64,000 bases of DNA from Talinum fruticosum (GCA_021018815.1 JAITYX010000002.1:12865001-12929000); one strand, 5' to 3'. Positions 1 to 14,212 are shown, counted from the first letter of the stretch. Numbers and translations are program-made. Notes: generated by a model not told the origin, from the letters alone.

Positions 1-3000
1 GCTGGTATATGTTCACTGAAATTTTTAGAGATATAATTTGTCTCAATCGATAATTTTTTAGGTTCGGAAGAATTACAAACAACAAGTATAATATAACGAG
101 AGGAAGGAGAATTGAACTACAAATTTAATGTACACTCGAACCTGATTCTTGAATATTAGACCAGGACCTCATTTATGTCTCATTCAATAATATAAATTAG
201 TAGTAATAGGTAAATTTAATTTAATTCTAAGAAAAGAATATATAGAATTGAAGAATGTGGAGAAAGCAAGAAAAGAATGCGTAAAGTGGTGGTGAAAAAT
301 TAGAATGGCATGTTGGAGTTCCCTCAAAGCAATGAATTCATGTTGAAACTGCGAATAAAGGGAGGGAGGGAGGGGAGAGCTCGAGTTACAAACGAATGAG
401 ATCCGTGACCTTTGCTTGCTTTAGCCTTTATCTTCTACTTTGGTTTCACACATATTTTGGCATAACAGTGTGTGCAGGCATGCAATGGCAATGCATTCAT
501 GATTCGTGTCATGTACCACCCAACTCCAAGTCACACCAAAATCAAGCCGTTCAACCCGCAGCCTATCAAGGCTGCAACGCTTCCTTCATACTTCCCTCAT
601 GACTCACGCCCTTTTCCTTTTATTTGCGATTTATTTTCCTTCTCAATGCAATGATTTCATTTTGAGTCAGTTCACTTCATCGATATGAAACTCATAACCG
701 GTACGTGGATGCGGGCGGTAATAAATTGTAAGGGTAGTAAGCAGTGATAATTTGTAAAAAGTTATGCAAAATAGCATTAACATGATGTGAATTATCCAAA
801 GAGAAAAGGTTATAGGGTAGACAAATATAATATAAAAAAAACATTAAAGAAAAAAGCTTTTATATAGTAAGGATTTGACTATGGAGGTAGCCTAGATCAA
901 TGGCTGGAACCAAGGGTGGATTGGATGGTATTATTATGATCATTGAAGGGTCCCGGCCCCGCTGAATTGATGAAGGGTACTATGATCATCATTGATCGGA
1001 CGGTGGTTGGAAAAGGGAGTGATGAAGGTGCGCTAGTAGTGGCAGACAGGTGATGATTTCTCCTTTTTCTCCCCCAATGTAAATAACCGAATTAATCCAG
1101 CTTACTGCCTGTACTTAGTACTACTTGGGTCGGAGGAGCATCAATTGGTGGACCATCCATCCGCGGATGAATACCCTCACTGGCTTTTTGTGCGCTTGCG
1201 AGCCCCACCCGTCTTATCATTTTGGTAGATTGGGGTCGACACTCCTTAGATTTTTAGGACCAAGTTGAGAAAGGGACTCTCTCGCAAAGATATAAGTACT
1301 GTATCAATCAGCATATCACTCCGTCACAGAAATGAGACATACCGAATGTATATAGCATTATATCAAATTTTGCGACTGGAACAGGTTTATGTCGCCCTAT
1401 ACATGCCGGTGCCGTCAGATATATTGGTGTTATGAAACCGGACAATAATTGGTACCGTTATTTGGCCACTGCTGGTGCCAGAAGGAGCATACAGTGTTTA
1501 TAACTATGTTGTCTCAACTGAAGTTTAAGAATAAGTATTTTTAAAAAGAAAAAGGGAAAGAGAAAAGAACAAGAATAGGGATTCTTGAAAGGTTCCTGAG
1601 CTAAAAGCCTAAAAAAAAATAAAGCACACAGTTGGGTTGTGTCAGCATTGAGATTGGCTAAACACTATAACATGTTGAGGCTTTTGAGGAGATTGGAGTG
1701 TGATGTGAGTGAGACTCAGGTTTTCTTCCTAAAATAATAACAAATAATATCACATTCATTAAAAAAAAAAAATTAACACCCGTAATTTCATTATTATATG
1801 ATTATATGATATGTTTAAAATATCAGTGTCACTTTCATTACCATTATACTCGTATTAATTTTATGATTATACTTATATTAGAAAATGAAGTTTGACTGTA
1901 TTAGGTATTCTGAACCCCATTTCACAATTTTATTTTTTTGGGTAAAATTAATTATTTTACTGCCTCACAAGAAGATAATAAAAATTCTTCTGAATAATAA
2001 AGGCAAATACAGCAGGGTGAAAAATTCTGCTCCTATCTTCAAGAGTGATGTCATAGTATCAATCTATTTTTATTAAATGTATAGCTATGTGATATTCATT
2101 TGAAATTCCCTCCTATTTTTATAATTTCAAAATAATATAATCCTTAATTTATTTTTATTCTGCAAAGTGAAAAAACACTCTAACAATTAATTTTTACTCT
2201 AGTTTCTGACGATATATAATTCGTTACTAAGAAAAAAGTTATACAAATGAAGTAAAAAGTGTTTAGTGCTAAGCCTTGTAAGTTGTACACAGGACCATGG
2301 TTTGACTAAAATTTAGCTGCTCTAAGAGTATTTAGTTATGGTTTGACATTATAAGCTTGATATATATATATATATATATAAAAGCATGGCTTTGGATCCA
2401 CTGGAACCATAAGTTAATTACGAAATAATTAATTATTGGGCTCACTCACTCTTTAATCTTGATATCCATCCATGCTAATGCTAATGCTATGCAGCTATCA
2501 AGTTTGCCATGACTCACCTACTTTCTCATCCCTTTAATCATCTATTATAAACCCCACAACCAAAAAAAAAAAAAGAAAAAGAAAAAGAAAAAAAACTCCA
2601 ACCACCAAATGGAAGCAATTGAAGGAAAAAAAAAAAGTGTATTTCAATTATTGCAAATAAGTAATAACTAGGGATTATAATTAGAATTTTATTAATTCGA
2701 TGTGTGTTTAATCTAAAAAGAATGAATTATGAAAAACATAAAAATGAGTACTATCCTACATTGACAAACTAAGAAGTCTTAAGAATATATTATACAAATT
2801 AGTGAGTTAGTAACTCAGAGTTACTCTACTCCATCCATAATCAATTAATTTCAGGTTGACTTGTATGCATTACTCATTAAAATGAGATCCAATTAATATA
2901 CGGTTTAACATTTAACATTCAGTGTAAATTTGAATAAGGTATCCGGGACAAATGATGTAATTTTTTGCATATTTCCATAAATATTATATAGAGTAACAGT

Positions 3001-3118
3001 CTCTCTAATTTAGATGAGAGACCTCCAATTACCTTCACAAAATCGATATATTCTTTTTTTGTAACCCTTCCTTTTGGGGAGAATGCTTGCTTGGGTTGGT
3101 TCAAATATAGATGAAAAA
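1..3118. other. Intergenic DNA, no gene recognised
   Basis: AT-rich sequence with only short open frames (60-75 codons at most) and no recognisable protein family on either strand. It contains a TA dinucleotide run near 2360-2380 and an A/G-rich tract at about 2562-2640. A TATA-like string near 2546 precedes an ATG at 2609, but that frame closes after about 20 codons, so I do not call a gene. The stretch could hold regulatory DNA for a gene left of the window. Confidence 0.6.
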
Positions 3119-3131
3119 GGATATAATATAA
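3119..3131 (+). promoter_or_regulatory. Candidate TATA box
   Basis: An ATATAATATAA-type string lies about 60-70 bases upstream of the ATG at 3190. It is followed by a C/A-rich leader typical of plant 5' UTRs. The spacing fits a plant core promoter, but the downstream reading frame is unproven. Confidence 0.35.
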
Positions 3132-3189
3132 CCCAGCTCTCAATACAACACAACATTCAAAAACTTTAGTAGTTGAATTAGGGAAGCAT

Positions 3190-3339
3190 ATGGACCTTTC
3201 TCGTATTAATTTCTTTGTCCTGCTATACCTAATTCTCCCGTTGGAAGGGGGTTATTGTCAAGAGGTAGATAAATTTATTATTACAGGGAGCCTCCGGGTC
3301 ACATGGCAGTTAATTAACGTTGGGTCGTGTTCGGGATAA
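3190..3339 (+). CDS. Possible small secreted peptide or first exon
   Basis: A 49-codon frame opens with a short polar start, a hydrophobic stretch (residues about 7-18, FFVLLYLILPL) and a small-residue/Cys segment, the layout of a signal peptide. A GAG|GTAGAT string after residue 25 could be a splice donor, so this may be only the first exon of a longer gene. I recognise no family and no second exon. Chance is a serious alternative, since the frame is short and the hydrophobic run could be accidental. Confidence 0.25.
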   Translation: MDLSRINFFVLLYLILPLEGGYCQEVDKFIITGSLRVTWQLINVGSCSG

Positions 3340-3991
3340 CGTCAATTTTGGCTGAAAGAAACGCACAACTGTTGGTCTAGACTCGCATTAAAATTCAACA
3401 CTAGAATATGAGCCTACCTCTGCCCGCATATTCTGACCTTTTTGATCGTGGCATAGAATTCATGCCCACAATGTTAGCCTTCAATTCATTGAACACTTGT
3501 ACCGTGAACCTGGAATTACAGACCCGATGATATGTTAATAGACGAAAGAGAATAAAAACCAGAAATTTCGAGACTACCCTTGCAAAGTAGTTGGATAATT
3601 TGTATTACTAATAAACACAAGCTTGTTATGGTTTTTTAAATTTTTTTATTTATGTTCGAGGAGGAGCACTGGTGGTAATGCTATGAAAAATGTTTCTAAA
3701 TTCCGAACCCCGTTCCATTTCCTTGCAAATTTATTGCAAGTAACAGACTAGTTTACAAATGTGTGATCTTTTGTATATAATCGTATGGACAGGGTGAAAG
3801 GAATTGTGAAATTATTCATTTGAGACTCAGAACAAGGTATTATACGTGGTTCATGGAGCCAATTTGCTGAAGCATTAGATTTTCTGCCTCAGGCATTGAA
3901 TCATGAACAGCTCCAGAAAATGGAGAATGCAATGTGTAATTAAGGCTTGCCACTTTTCCATTCCTTCCAGCGATGGCATGTGAAACAATCT
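3340..3991. other. Gene-free stretch; probable 3' UTR of the AARE gene
   Basis: No supported coding frame. The part nearest 3991 lies just past the AARE stop codon in the minus reading and probably holds its 3' UTR. A minus-strand AATAAA (plus TTTATT near 3645-3650) could serve as the polyadenylation signal about 340 bases past the stop. Confidence 0.45.
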
Positions 3992-6900
3992 CTATTTACA
4001 GTACTTCTTGAACCAAACTCCAATGTTCAGAAAGCTCTCAAAATCAGATTGCGGTCTGCAATTGAGAGAGATCATGGTATCAGGATCAGGATAACAGATT
4101 AGGCCCCCTCCCTTCTTTCTCCCCAACAAAACATAAAATAACAGAAGCAGCTTCACAAGTGCAGAAGTGTAATACAGAGGCTTACTTATCAATCCCATGC
4201 ACATCTTCTGGGAACACAATTATCTTGGTTTCAACTCCTCTCTCCTTCAATGCTTTTGCATACTGCAGTCATTTTAAATACGAAAGGCATGATCTCATTG
4301 ATGTCCAATCGATGCATTAGCAGTGAATGATGACACACCAAATACAGAATACTAGAGATTAGAGCAGGCCCATCATAAACTTAGATGCATGTCCAGAAAC
4401 AAGTCTGGGATGGGCACTTCAAATAATGGCAAGATTTCCAAAATGGCCTGCCAGATTTACCAACATAGATGAACTGTCTTGAATGCATTGGAGTTCATAC
4501 TTGAAAGCAACTACTCAACAATTATCCATGAAATTATTATAATGGTTAGCAGTACTCAATTCCTCGGAAAAAAAAAAAAAAAACAGTAGTAGTAAAATTA
4601 GCCAGGTTTATAGGAGTTTCCTGTAGTGATCTGCAACATGCATTCTTAATAAAAACATAGTAGAAACTGAAATCAAAATGCAGCAGTTGGTAAAAGCAAA
4701 AACTTAGCCGGTGAGAGCACAACCAGAGTACAGAAGAAACATTCACCTGCAATCCATTGCTGTGTGGAACACGGAGATCCTGAGCTCCTATAAGAAACAG
4801 AATTGGTGTTTTGACCTGCAAGTCGGTTGATACAAATGGTAATCAGGATAACAACTTTAAAATCTAATTAGCAGCAGCCTCACAAATTGCAATGGCTAAA
4901 CAAAGAGGCCAATGAAGTAGATTTAAAATGAGATTAAAGAACTGACATAAGTGATATATCAAGAAAAGAACAATAAGAAAGACATGTTAAAGTAGCTATC
5001 CAATATATGCAATGCACAATTCCTTCGGTATGCACCACATGCCATGAAGTTCACAGCTAATCAACAGTGAGTAAACAAGACTGCCAACAGACTGAGCTAA
5101 TGATTTCAATTTCACCAATTCTCTAACATCACTTTATGATTAAGATATAAGTGTATGGCTAAATTGCTTGTGTATAATTTTAGGTCATTCATGAACGTTA
5201 ACTTCAATCAGGACCAAAGATCAGATACCACATTGCAAGAACTAATTTTATAAGATCAAATACCTTGTCAATGAATGCGATGGGAGACTTGTCATAGAGG
5301 ACATCCATGTGTTTCTTAGAAGGAGCATATGTAAATTCTGCGCTTCCCTCCTTTCCAAATGCCTCCACAAAACACCATTCAGGGATATCACTTGTACCAG
5401 ACATCAATACGAGGTTGCAAACAGGGTTCCTGGCTGCTGCTGCTCTAAACTTTTCAGGAGCCTGCGATACATAAATAAGAAATGCTATAGTTTTCAGCTG
5501 GATTTCGTATATCTCATTGCCAATTGGTTACAAGGTAAAAATTTATTATTGTTCTGATGAGGTCCATTGAATTTTGGTTTTTATAAATGCAGAAGCCAGC
5601 ACCTAATACTTATTAAGAGACTTCTTACACACGGGAAGGCTCCTTGTTATTTGACTTCCAATGACCTTAATGGGTCCACACTACAATGTTCTCCTAGTAG
5701 TTAATGTCATGGGAAGACTCCATGTTATTTGACTGCCATTGAGCCTACCATTGATGGGTCCACACTAGGATGTTTTAGTAAGAGTTTGTGCAAGAATGAA
5801 AAGGAAAACATCACAGGCAAGAAGAGCATAAAGAGAAAAGGATAAGATCATCAGCTTAAACTTTAACATGGTCTATCAAATGGGTCTTAGGGGAGGGTAA
5901 AAAACCAACAGAGATTAGTAGAGGGGGAATCCGTAGGCAAGAAGGCATGGGCAAGGGAAACAGAGAACCCAATTGCAGCACCTGGCCAATGAGGTGGGTG
6001 GTCAAGAAGCCACCATGAGAACCACCAAGTACGGCAATTTTAGATGGATCTGCCAATTTCATATCAATTGCGCAGTCTATTGCTGTAAGCACATCATGAA
6101 CATCCTACACAAAGAACCTGAACTGTTAAAAGCCAAACAAAAACCTCAATTATATTAGCATTGGAAAAAAGTCATGCTAGAAAACAACAAAAACTTGGCA
6201 GCACCTGATTTCCAGCATTTCCAGGAAGAGATTGCAATGCTTCTTCTCCAAATCCAAGTGAACCTCTGTGATAAACCACCAAGAGATAGAACTTCATAAT
6301 CCCCTCTCAGTAACACAAGATAAATACTGCAAGCTTTAATGTCTGTTACACTCAGTCAAGACCCTCTGTAGGAAAATGTCAAAGATTAAATATCCACTTA
6401 GTCTGTTTTGTGCTTGCATTCATTCGCCCCCCAAAAACAAAAGCAAGTAGTAAAAAAATTCATTAGGTGGCATGGTGGTCGCAGAACACAATGGAGAACA
6501 TGGCCAGTGACACAGAGAGAGGGCATACAGTAGTTGTCGGTGACGAAGATTTGCTAGCAAAGGAGAGAAGTGAGGGAGCAAGAGTGGGAGTGTGTGAATA
6601 TAGATCCTTAGATCAAATTTGAATGGCTGAGATTGAAACTCCTCATCAGTCACGCATCGTATCAAGACTTCTTACTTATATGTGTGACGTGTGTGAGTGC
6701 GTGTGCAAGAAACTTGGTGGAGGTTGTGATGCTCTTGCATACAATACAAAAGTTACATTAACCGCAAAAACACAATACAAAAACCAAATAATTTTTGCTG
6801 TTAGGCATTTGCACCTCCAGAACTGATAAATCATAGTCATACCCACACACAGAGTACATAATGCATCATGTGAACAAATACGCCATGCTCCATGCATGGT

Positions 6901-9900
6901 TAGTGCATTTGTTTATATAGCCTATTACAGTAGAGATCTACTAGTTAGTTGCTGAGATCTCCATGACACTTCCATGGAAATAATTTACTGCCCCACGATC
7001 CTCCTACTGAATGGTGAACAAAGACGCAGAGACAGGCTCCTAATAAAGAAAGTCCAACATGATAGGAATTGACAAAGGAGAGAACAAAACACAAAAATGA
7101 CTAGTGATTAAGGAACATCAACTCAAATCCAGATCTATATATACCCTAGAGTCCAGCGAAGGAAGGCTGTGGGATGTTAGGGACATCAATCGCACCTGAG
7201 GAATTTATTAATGAAGCATTACACTGATACTAACTGGAAGAGACCAAGATCGAACATGCATTTTCCAAATATTGGACTAAGACCTTGGCCATACAAGTGA
7301 CAAGCATTTACTGATGGACTCTTTTAAATCTTCCAAAATTAACAAGTCACTAACAAGCCAAATCATGACTTACCTATAATTTACAATCAGTAAGCTATAA
7401 CCAATTGAAGAGAGAAATGCCAAGGACTTGGAGAATCCCGTTGTTGAGACAGAGTGAGGGCCCCCATGAAGGACTACAATCATAGGCTTACAGGCTTCAT
7501 TCTTCTCTTGTTTGTGAGACACATATATGGCTTCAAAGGGTTTCAAGGCACCTGGAGAAGCAGGTCAAAGAAATTATGCATGTATTATAGTAGAAAAAGA
7601 AAGTTTATCAAGATTATTGGTATTACTGTTCCCATGAACGAACAAGAAGAGAAGATGACCAACAGATCAATTGCATTACTCACTTTGACCAAAGATTCCC
7701 AATTTCCCATATTACTACTCTGCTCCACTTGTATGGGACAAAGTTGAGACAAGCATACAAATCCCCTTATGTATCTATACCATGAATGGAAATTTAAAAC
7801 AGGTACATAATTCAATGCAAAATGCCAGCACAGAACTTTATCGGATTATAGAATCTTTCACCATTACAAAACTTTAGCTTTGAATAGAAAGACCGTGTAT
7901 TTCAGATGAGCAAGCATCGACATCCTACCTTCTGAAGAGTTCTCTAATTTTCCCTTGACGGGTATCTTCATAGTACTGAACTGAAGGGACGACAATAAAG
8001 ATGTGACCTGCAGATTACAAAGAGATTAGAACATAATACATAATTACGCCCAGATATAGACATTTATTTCACATGTAGAACGAATCTGATGAAAAAGGTG
8101 GAATTTAACCTCCTTGGAACATCCGAAGATGGGGCTAGGCATATCTTGCCAAACCCATGAAGTACTACTAGTAGATGAATCCTTTTGAAGCAATCCATAC
8201 TTGATTTGTGGAATCTCCACTGGGCTGCTACAGACTTGTCAACACCCAAAAAAGGGTGTTATTTCAAACTTACAGCAATATTAAAGATTCTCATAATCAT
8301 AGTCACACTCATGTAGAGAATACATACCAGCAATGATGTTATCTTTATCAAGTGATAGAAGGTTCCATGAAGAACCGGAGTCATGAGGTGTTATACGTGA
8401 TACATTACCACTGCAAATAGAAATTCATATTTTGAGGTAACCAAAACAAGAAGTCATAAGTATGGCACGATTGCAGGGAGACATTTATGACAATACTACC
8501 TCAGTACATCAACTGAAAGTATTACTTGGGTACTTCCCCAGATGGAGGATAGAATAATGGTATGCCCATCTGTAAGCCATGGCTCCCTCAGGAATATGGA
8601 ACAATATAGCCCAGGGAAGCAGCCATCTCCAGGGCACATCACAACGGGAACCTACGATAATGAGCACAAGTTATGGATACACACATTCCATAGCAAAGTA
8701 CAAGCAGAGTGTTTTTTTCCCACCGGGGACTTGTTTATTGATAAATTCTATTATAAAGCAATGTCAACACAGAAACCAAAAGACGCTCACAACTTCAAAA
8801 GTGAAAATATTGGCGTCTATGTTAGAACATATAGAGGAAAAAAAGTCAAGCGGAAGATACATAGGGCATAGGTGATCTATTCGTGAAAGACCAGGATTGC
8901 TGCAATCAATCACGTCCTTATGTTGAAATATTTTTGAATGGAATCTAGCATTGTTGCTAGGACAACTTGAAAGATCGGAGGAAGAAAGATAACATGGAAG
9001 GAACAAAAAGGGGAAAAAAACATCTACTTCCTTCTGGTGAGTTGTGTTAGCAGGGACGGGCATGGAAGTAAGAAAATTTGCAAAAATATAGAGCCTAACG
9101 ACTGCTACATTTCTCCGTCTTGAAAATTATCAGTATCTTAAATTTTTTTTACCCAGTTGATAAAGGAAGAACATTGTACTTTACATAACCAGCTAAATAT
9201 CACCTGTAAAAGGTAGGGAAGAAGGCCCCTTAGCCCAGCTATCATAAATTCTAAGCTAAGGGTAGTACTAGTAATGGTCCATGGCATAACTATAATCAAA
9301 CCCCTCCCCGGGCCCAGAAAAAAAGAGAGGAGTGAATATGGAAAACACCAGATCAGGCCAGGGTAAGGATGTTGTTGTCAGGTCAACTATCCATTAGTCC
9401 CCAGCACCGAAGAATAAGCCAATCAAAAATCGTATCCAGGTAAGTGCATTACATCAATATGTCTCACAGTAAGCCTTTATTAATAACAGGAAGTCATGCA
9501 TGATAACTCAGATGTCCGTTTGCAAAATCTCACCTTGCCAGGATTTTAGGTAAAAGTGCAAATTTCATTTTAGATTTATTTTTAAATTTGAAAGCAAATC
9601 TAGAGCGTAGTTAAGGTGCTAGTCTATACATTGAATCTGCAATGGCGAACAATTGAGGTCACAAAATCAAGTTCAAAGGAAACGGTATGCTTGCCCCAGC
9701 AAAAGAGGCTGCAGCAATGTCCTCTTATGATAATCCAGCAGAAATATTCGCTCTGCAAAGGATCTGCCCCCCCCAAAATCCTAAGCTGGACTCTAGGGAG
9801 TAGTTTGGTTCGGTTTTGTTTGGTTCTGTGGAAGTGATCATTTTTATGGCCATCAGCACAATTCGAGATTAGAGAACACAACAGATTATTTTTTTTATTT

Positions 9901-12900
9901 TTTTGGGGGGGGTAGTCCCATATCAAATCAACATGGTCTATCAAATCTAAATGTACCATCTAATAGTTGTAGGGCTCACCACATCGACAATTCTGGAAGA
10001 TGGATTTAGTTTTCCATCACTTGGCCAATCAATTCTGTGAAGAGTATTTGTGCCACAATGTACTCCTGAATCGACAGAAGCTTTGGCAGATAAGAATACA
10101 AGGAATTTTCCATCTGGGCTGAAAAAAAAAAAAAACATCCACTATGTCATAGAGTAATACAAAATTTTTAATGTAAGAATAAATTCATATGCAGAACATG
10201 TTTAGTGAGTATGCATTAAGTATACACTTTGTCAGCCCCTCTCATCAAAAGTAGAGTTGGAATGCATCAGGTAGATTCTATCTCTTTAAGGAGATTTTTG
10301 GAGAGACATTTTGAACAGGCCACCCAATGACAACTGACAACTAACAAACTAGTATGCGGGTGATCTTGGCAATTGGTCATTGTCTGATTTTTTTATTTTT
10401 TATTTTTTGTAAATGGTAGGTTTCTACTCAGAGTTCAGAAGCTTGGCTTCATCACAATTTCAACAGAGTTTAATCGCATGAATGAGGGCAAAGATTGTAA
10501 TGTGCATCGCTCGCAGTTAGTTGGTACATTAAATTGTCCTATGATGCTAGAACTGCAATTATCAATTTCTTTCAGCACCTCTTTTGTGGACCAAAATAAT
10601 TTATCTGAGTTAGAGATGTATTTTCACCTTCAGATATTCACCTTCAAAAGAAAGCAGCACCTCATAGTATATGTGTTACCAGCCCCCTGGCTGGTTTCCC
10701 ATGTTAGAACACTGATCCTTCGCATAGTATTCTGTCTTTGTCGCCTATAACTATTAGGATTGCGAAATAAGGTGCAGCAATGGAGTCTCACAATAGATGT
10801 TTCACATGAAGGAATACTTTTCTAATGTCCAATGCCATGCACCCGCATAAGAAACCATGTCTTTCATCGCATATTTTAATACCAATTATACCCACCCAAC
10901 ATACATGGGAAAAAAGAGAATAGGTTCCATACCACTATTAAATCTTACTTGCATTGACATGGAACTCTCAAGGTAAGACCCCCAGGTTGTGTAATCTTTT
11001 AGCTGTACCAACTGAATCATTCCCCCTATCAAGTAAGCCATTACGTCCACGAATGCTCTTCTTCTATCTTAAGCAAGAAACTCAAAGACATCTCTGAATT
11101 TCTTCGTCAACAAAATGAGTTTCATCTTTCTGAATATTCAGGGGTTGCACATTTGCACTCAGTATATTATGAGAACAAAGTTAAAGCGTAACCTTATGCA
11201 AACAGATTAATTTTGAAAGGATTTTTCAAAAGCTGCCTTCAAGTCTAAATCCTGCCAATGTCACTATAGTAGAATTCCTGTGTGGCTCAAAGTTAGAAGG
11301 CTCATATACCTGGTAGTACTATATTAGGGATAAAACATAAAAGCCTCCATCCACAACCAGAAGTCCATAAATCACATTCAAATGCTGGCTTCTATAAACA
11401 TACCAGAGCTATTTATTTCATATGGAGTACATTTGTTTAAAATGGATAATATTCACACAGGTAAGCAAGGAATTAATCAAAAGACATGTGAAAATCCGAA
11501 ACCCAAAAATGTACCTGAACTTTGGAGAGAAAGCACTACTGATTCCTTGCGTCAACATCAACACCTTTGAATCATCAGTGAGTCTGTATGAAACAAACAT
11601 ACCAAAGTTAAAATCACATTAAAAAGTATTTAGCTAGTTAATGCAAGAATGATTAATCCGAAGCTCAACAGAGAGTTGAATCGGATGCCAATTGTTCATG
11701 AGAAAGAAGAAACCATAAAATTGAACCTAGCAAACAAGGAGAGTCACCTATGGTCAGAGCCGTCACCAACTACGTCATGGAATGGACTGCAGACAGCATA
11801 TAGGGCACAAGGTCGATTGTAACAGTACTTCATGCCCAGCTTTCCAGTGTCTGATGACCACCCAACAAAAATCAATTGATGCTGTGAGACTTTAGTAGCC
11901 GGAGCCCACAAAACTTGACCAGCACTCAATGACCTTTTGATTCCTTGAACAGCACGTACCTCACCACTGCATTACATCAGAAATCATCAGCATGCCAAAT
12001 TTTGACACATTATCATAGAGGATTTTGTTTTGTCCATATCAAGAAGATAATGCAGAACCTCTGAACATTGATGACAAAAAGTGTTGGCCTTCTTTTATTT
12101 GCATATGTTTCTCCCCAATGCTCCTCCCAGTCACCTTGGCCTTTCCAGCTATTACAATCCTTTTCACTACTGTCTCCACTCTTGTAACCTAGATTGTTGA
12201 AAATTGGCTTGGAAGGGGCTGGCTCCTCAGCAACATATGCAATAAGCGTTTCATCACAATTCCAGGAAACGCCTTCAAACCTTTTGGCAAGACATCACAA
12301 AAAAACAGACGAGCAAATTATACTTCAGCATTGGCAGATCATGAAGGGAAAAAAATATCAGATAAATAATACAAAATTACCATCCATCAGAGTAGAGTGA
12401 GCCATGAACAGATTGAGGAATGTGAAACTCTTTTTCTATGGCTGATGGGCCCCATATCTCAAATTTAGTAGGAGAGTCATTCTCAGGGTTTCGAACAATA
12501 AGCAGCTTTGAACCTGATGGCGAAGGAACCATGACAGCCACCCCGACATCTCAACAGGAAAGGGGATCCACTCAGAATTAACAGGATTGTTTCCATCTTT
12601 TCTCATATACACGGAAATAAGGGACTTTCTCATCTTGTTACTCAAGAGGCTTGGTTGGTTAACAGAAAACATTGCCTTAGAGTCCTTGCCTGCAAAATTT
12701 GTATGGATTAGAAGGCGAATAGAAAATAGTCACATGAAAATATCAAATGATAAAAAGAAAACTATGTAACAAAACCAGAACTTTTGACCCGAAAAAGAGG
12801 GAAAAAATACTAGAAGAAGTAGACCTGTATCTGTTGGGAAAACCCAAGCTTTATCAATGCTACTGATCCTAGTGAATTCCAAAAGCAACTTCGACAGGGA

Positions 12901-14212
12901 TTCGTATTCTTCAACCATGACTGGATCCAAACCTAGTGGCAATTCCCTTGAAGATGTATCTCTAGCACCATCCATTGCTGAAGAGACTTTTAATCTTTTA
13001 CTACAGATAATTTAAAAAATAATATCATAAGGTAGTAAGTAATAAGGAACAAAATGTAAATGCAGCCTAAGAATAGTTCTCATTCTTAAAACAACAACGC
13101 TGACACAGAGACCCAGATACCTACAGAAGGGCCAAAAATGCATGCTTGGGGTAAATGCTAGGACAGGCATCATGCTTTCACTACATGCTGGAGTACAATA
13201 CAACATGCACCGAGTTCTGACCATATCAGTTGCGGGCGACAACAAAAGACCTGGCATAGCACAGGTCAAGGTGTTCTCAACCTTACCATTAGTAGAAGGT
13301 AGACACTTCTGAATATGTCGCAGAAAAGACCCATGAAACAGCAGTAACAACAATAATGTGTTATTTTGTGGGCAAGCCGTAAAGTAACCACCCAATACTG
13401 ATCAATGAGAACTGCTTTTTCAAACTAGGCCTACAATAAATGATAATCTTAAAACATATGGCCCCAGCAAGTACAAAATCCGAACAGATACCCAAGTCCA
13501 ATCAACATCCCGAGGCCAAGAAGGTACGTTATACAGGAAATTGGAGATATACTACATAAGAGACCAAAAGATTCAATCGAAGAGCTAATATGAATGATTC
13601 AGGAGTGCATTGCAAATTTCAAGTTTCTTATACTTGGAACTGCGTCATCTTACAGATGAGAAAAAACAACCGCATCAATCTCATACCAGTCCAGTCAACA
13701 TTTGCTTTCAGGTTAAAATCCAATCAATAACATTATTAACAGACGAAACTCGGAAATTCGTCTTATAAGATCATGGTATTTCAAGACCTTTCGATTAAAC
13801 AAATAAAATCTTCATCCTGATAATCAGACTGTGTTTCGTTATTGCATTCATAAATACTTTCTAGTTCGTCGCTTATCTGGGAATGATTATTTAAAATCTA
13901 GGGAATAAAAATTCGAAATCAATCGACATCGAAATTCATCACCAAACTAATTGGAAAGTCATAAGTAATTTGTGCATTCAAGAGAGAGAGAGAGAGAGAG
14001 AGAGAGATAGGAAACGAGGAATGCTTACGGAAGAGGAACTGGAGAGCGAGCCTGGTAGTGGGAGTGAGAGGAAGATGGCCGATGTAAAAGGGAGGGAACC
14101 AACACCAACGCCGGAGAATCTCTGTAGAATTATTAGACAGCAAGGCTAAGCTCCCACCAGTCCCAGTGAAGTTGAGCTTGATGTTAGTGTACAGGCTTCT
14201 CATTCTTCTCAC
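3992..14212 (-). CDS. AARE: Acylamino-acid-releasing enzyme (acylaminoacyl-peptidase, S9 family), 18 exons, one apparent frameshift
   Basis: This serine peptidase removes N-acylated residues from short peptides and, in plants, also degrades oxidised proteins. I place exons at 14212-14029, 12977-12825, 12689-12381, 12280-12059, 11966-11748, 11583-11515, 10118-9980, 8651-8500, 8410-8328, 8234-8110, 8007-7929, 7551-7374, 6265-6205, 6104-5982, 5461-5264, 4815-4747, 4262-4186 and 4055-3992. All junctions are GT/AG and phases agree. The protein would be about 834 residues: an N-terminal leader, a beta-propeller half (FLVFLSAK, HRIDWPSDGK), then an alpha/beta hydrolase with HGGPHS, GGSHGGF (Ser about 687), Asp about 778 in DLRVP and His about 810. 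Exons sum to 2504 nt, one base short of 835 codons. The missing base is in a G run near 12541, where the frame would otherwise end at 12436. Exon 2 has a second start Met (12975), also usable if the leader is skipped. Family call is very secure. Confidence 0.95.
12541..12544 (-). other. Single-base frameshift in AARE exon 3
   Basis: The minus strand reads TCGGGGTGG. Family-like sequence precedes it in one frame (WIPFPVEMSG) and follows it in another (VPSPSG, LLIVRNPEN). A run of five G instead of four would make the exon continuous and bring the whole CDS to a multiple of three. It is either an assembly error or a real null allele. Confidence 0.85.
13981..14008. repeat. (GA)n microsatellite in AARE intron 1
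   Basis: About 14 GA repeats lie in intron 1, some 20 bases past the exon 1 donor at 14028. The tract reads as CT/TC on the coding strand, which is common near plant transcription starts. It could be length-polymorphic. Confidence 0.8.

Noticed and set aside
2546..2671. TATA-like string followed by an ATG at 2609
   Set aside because: The frame closes after about 20 codons and no second exon or family could be found.
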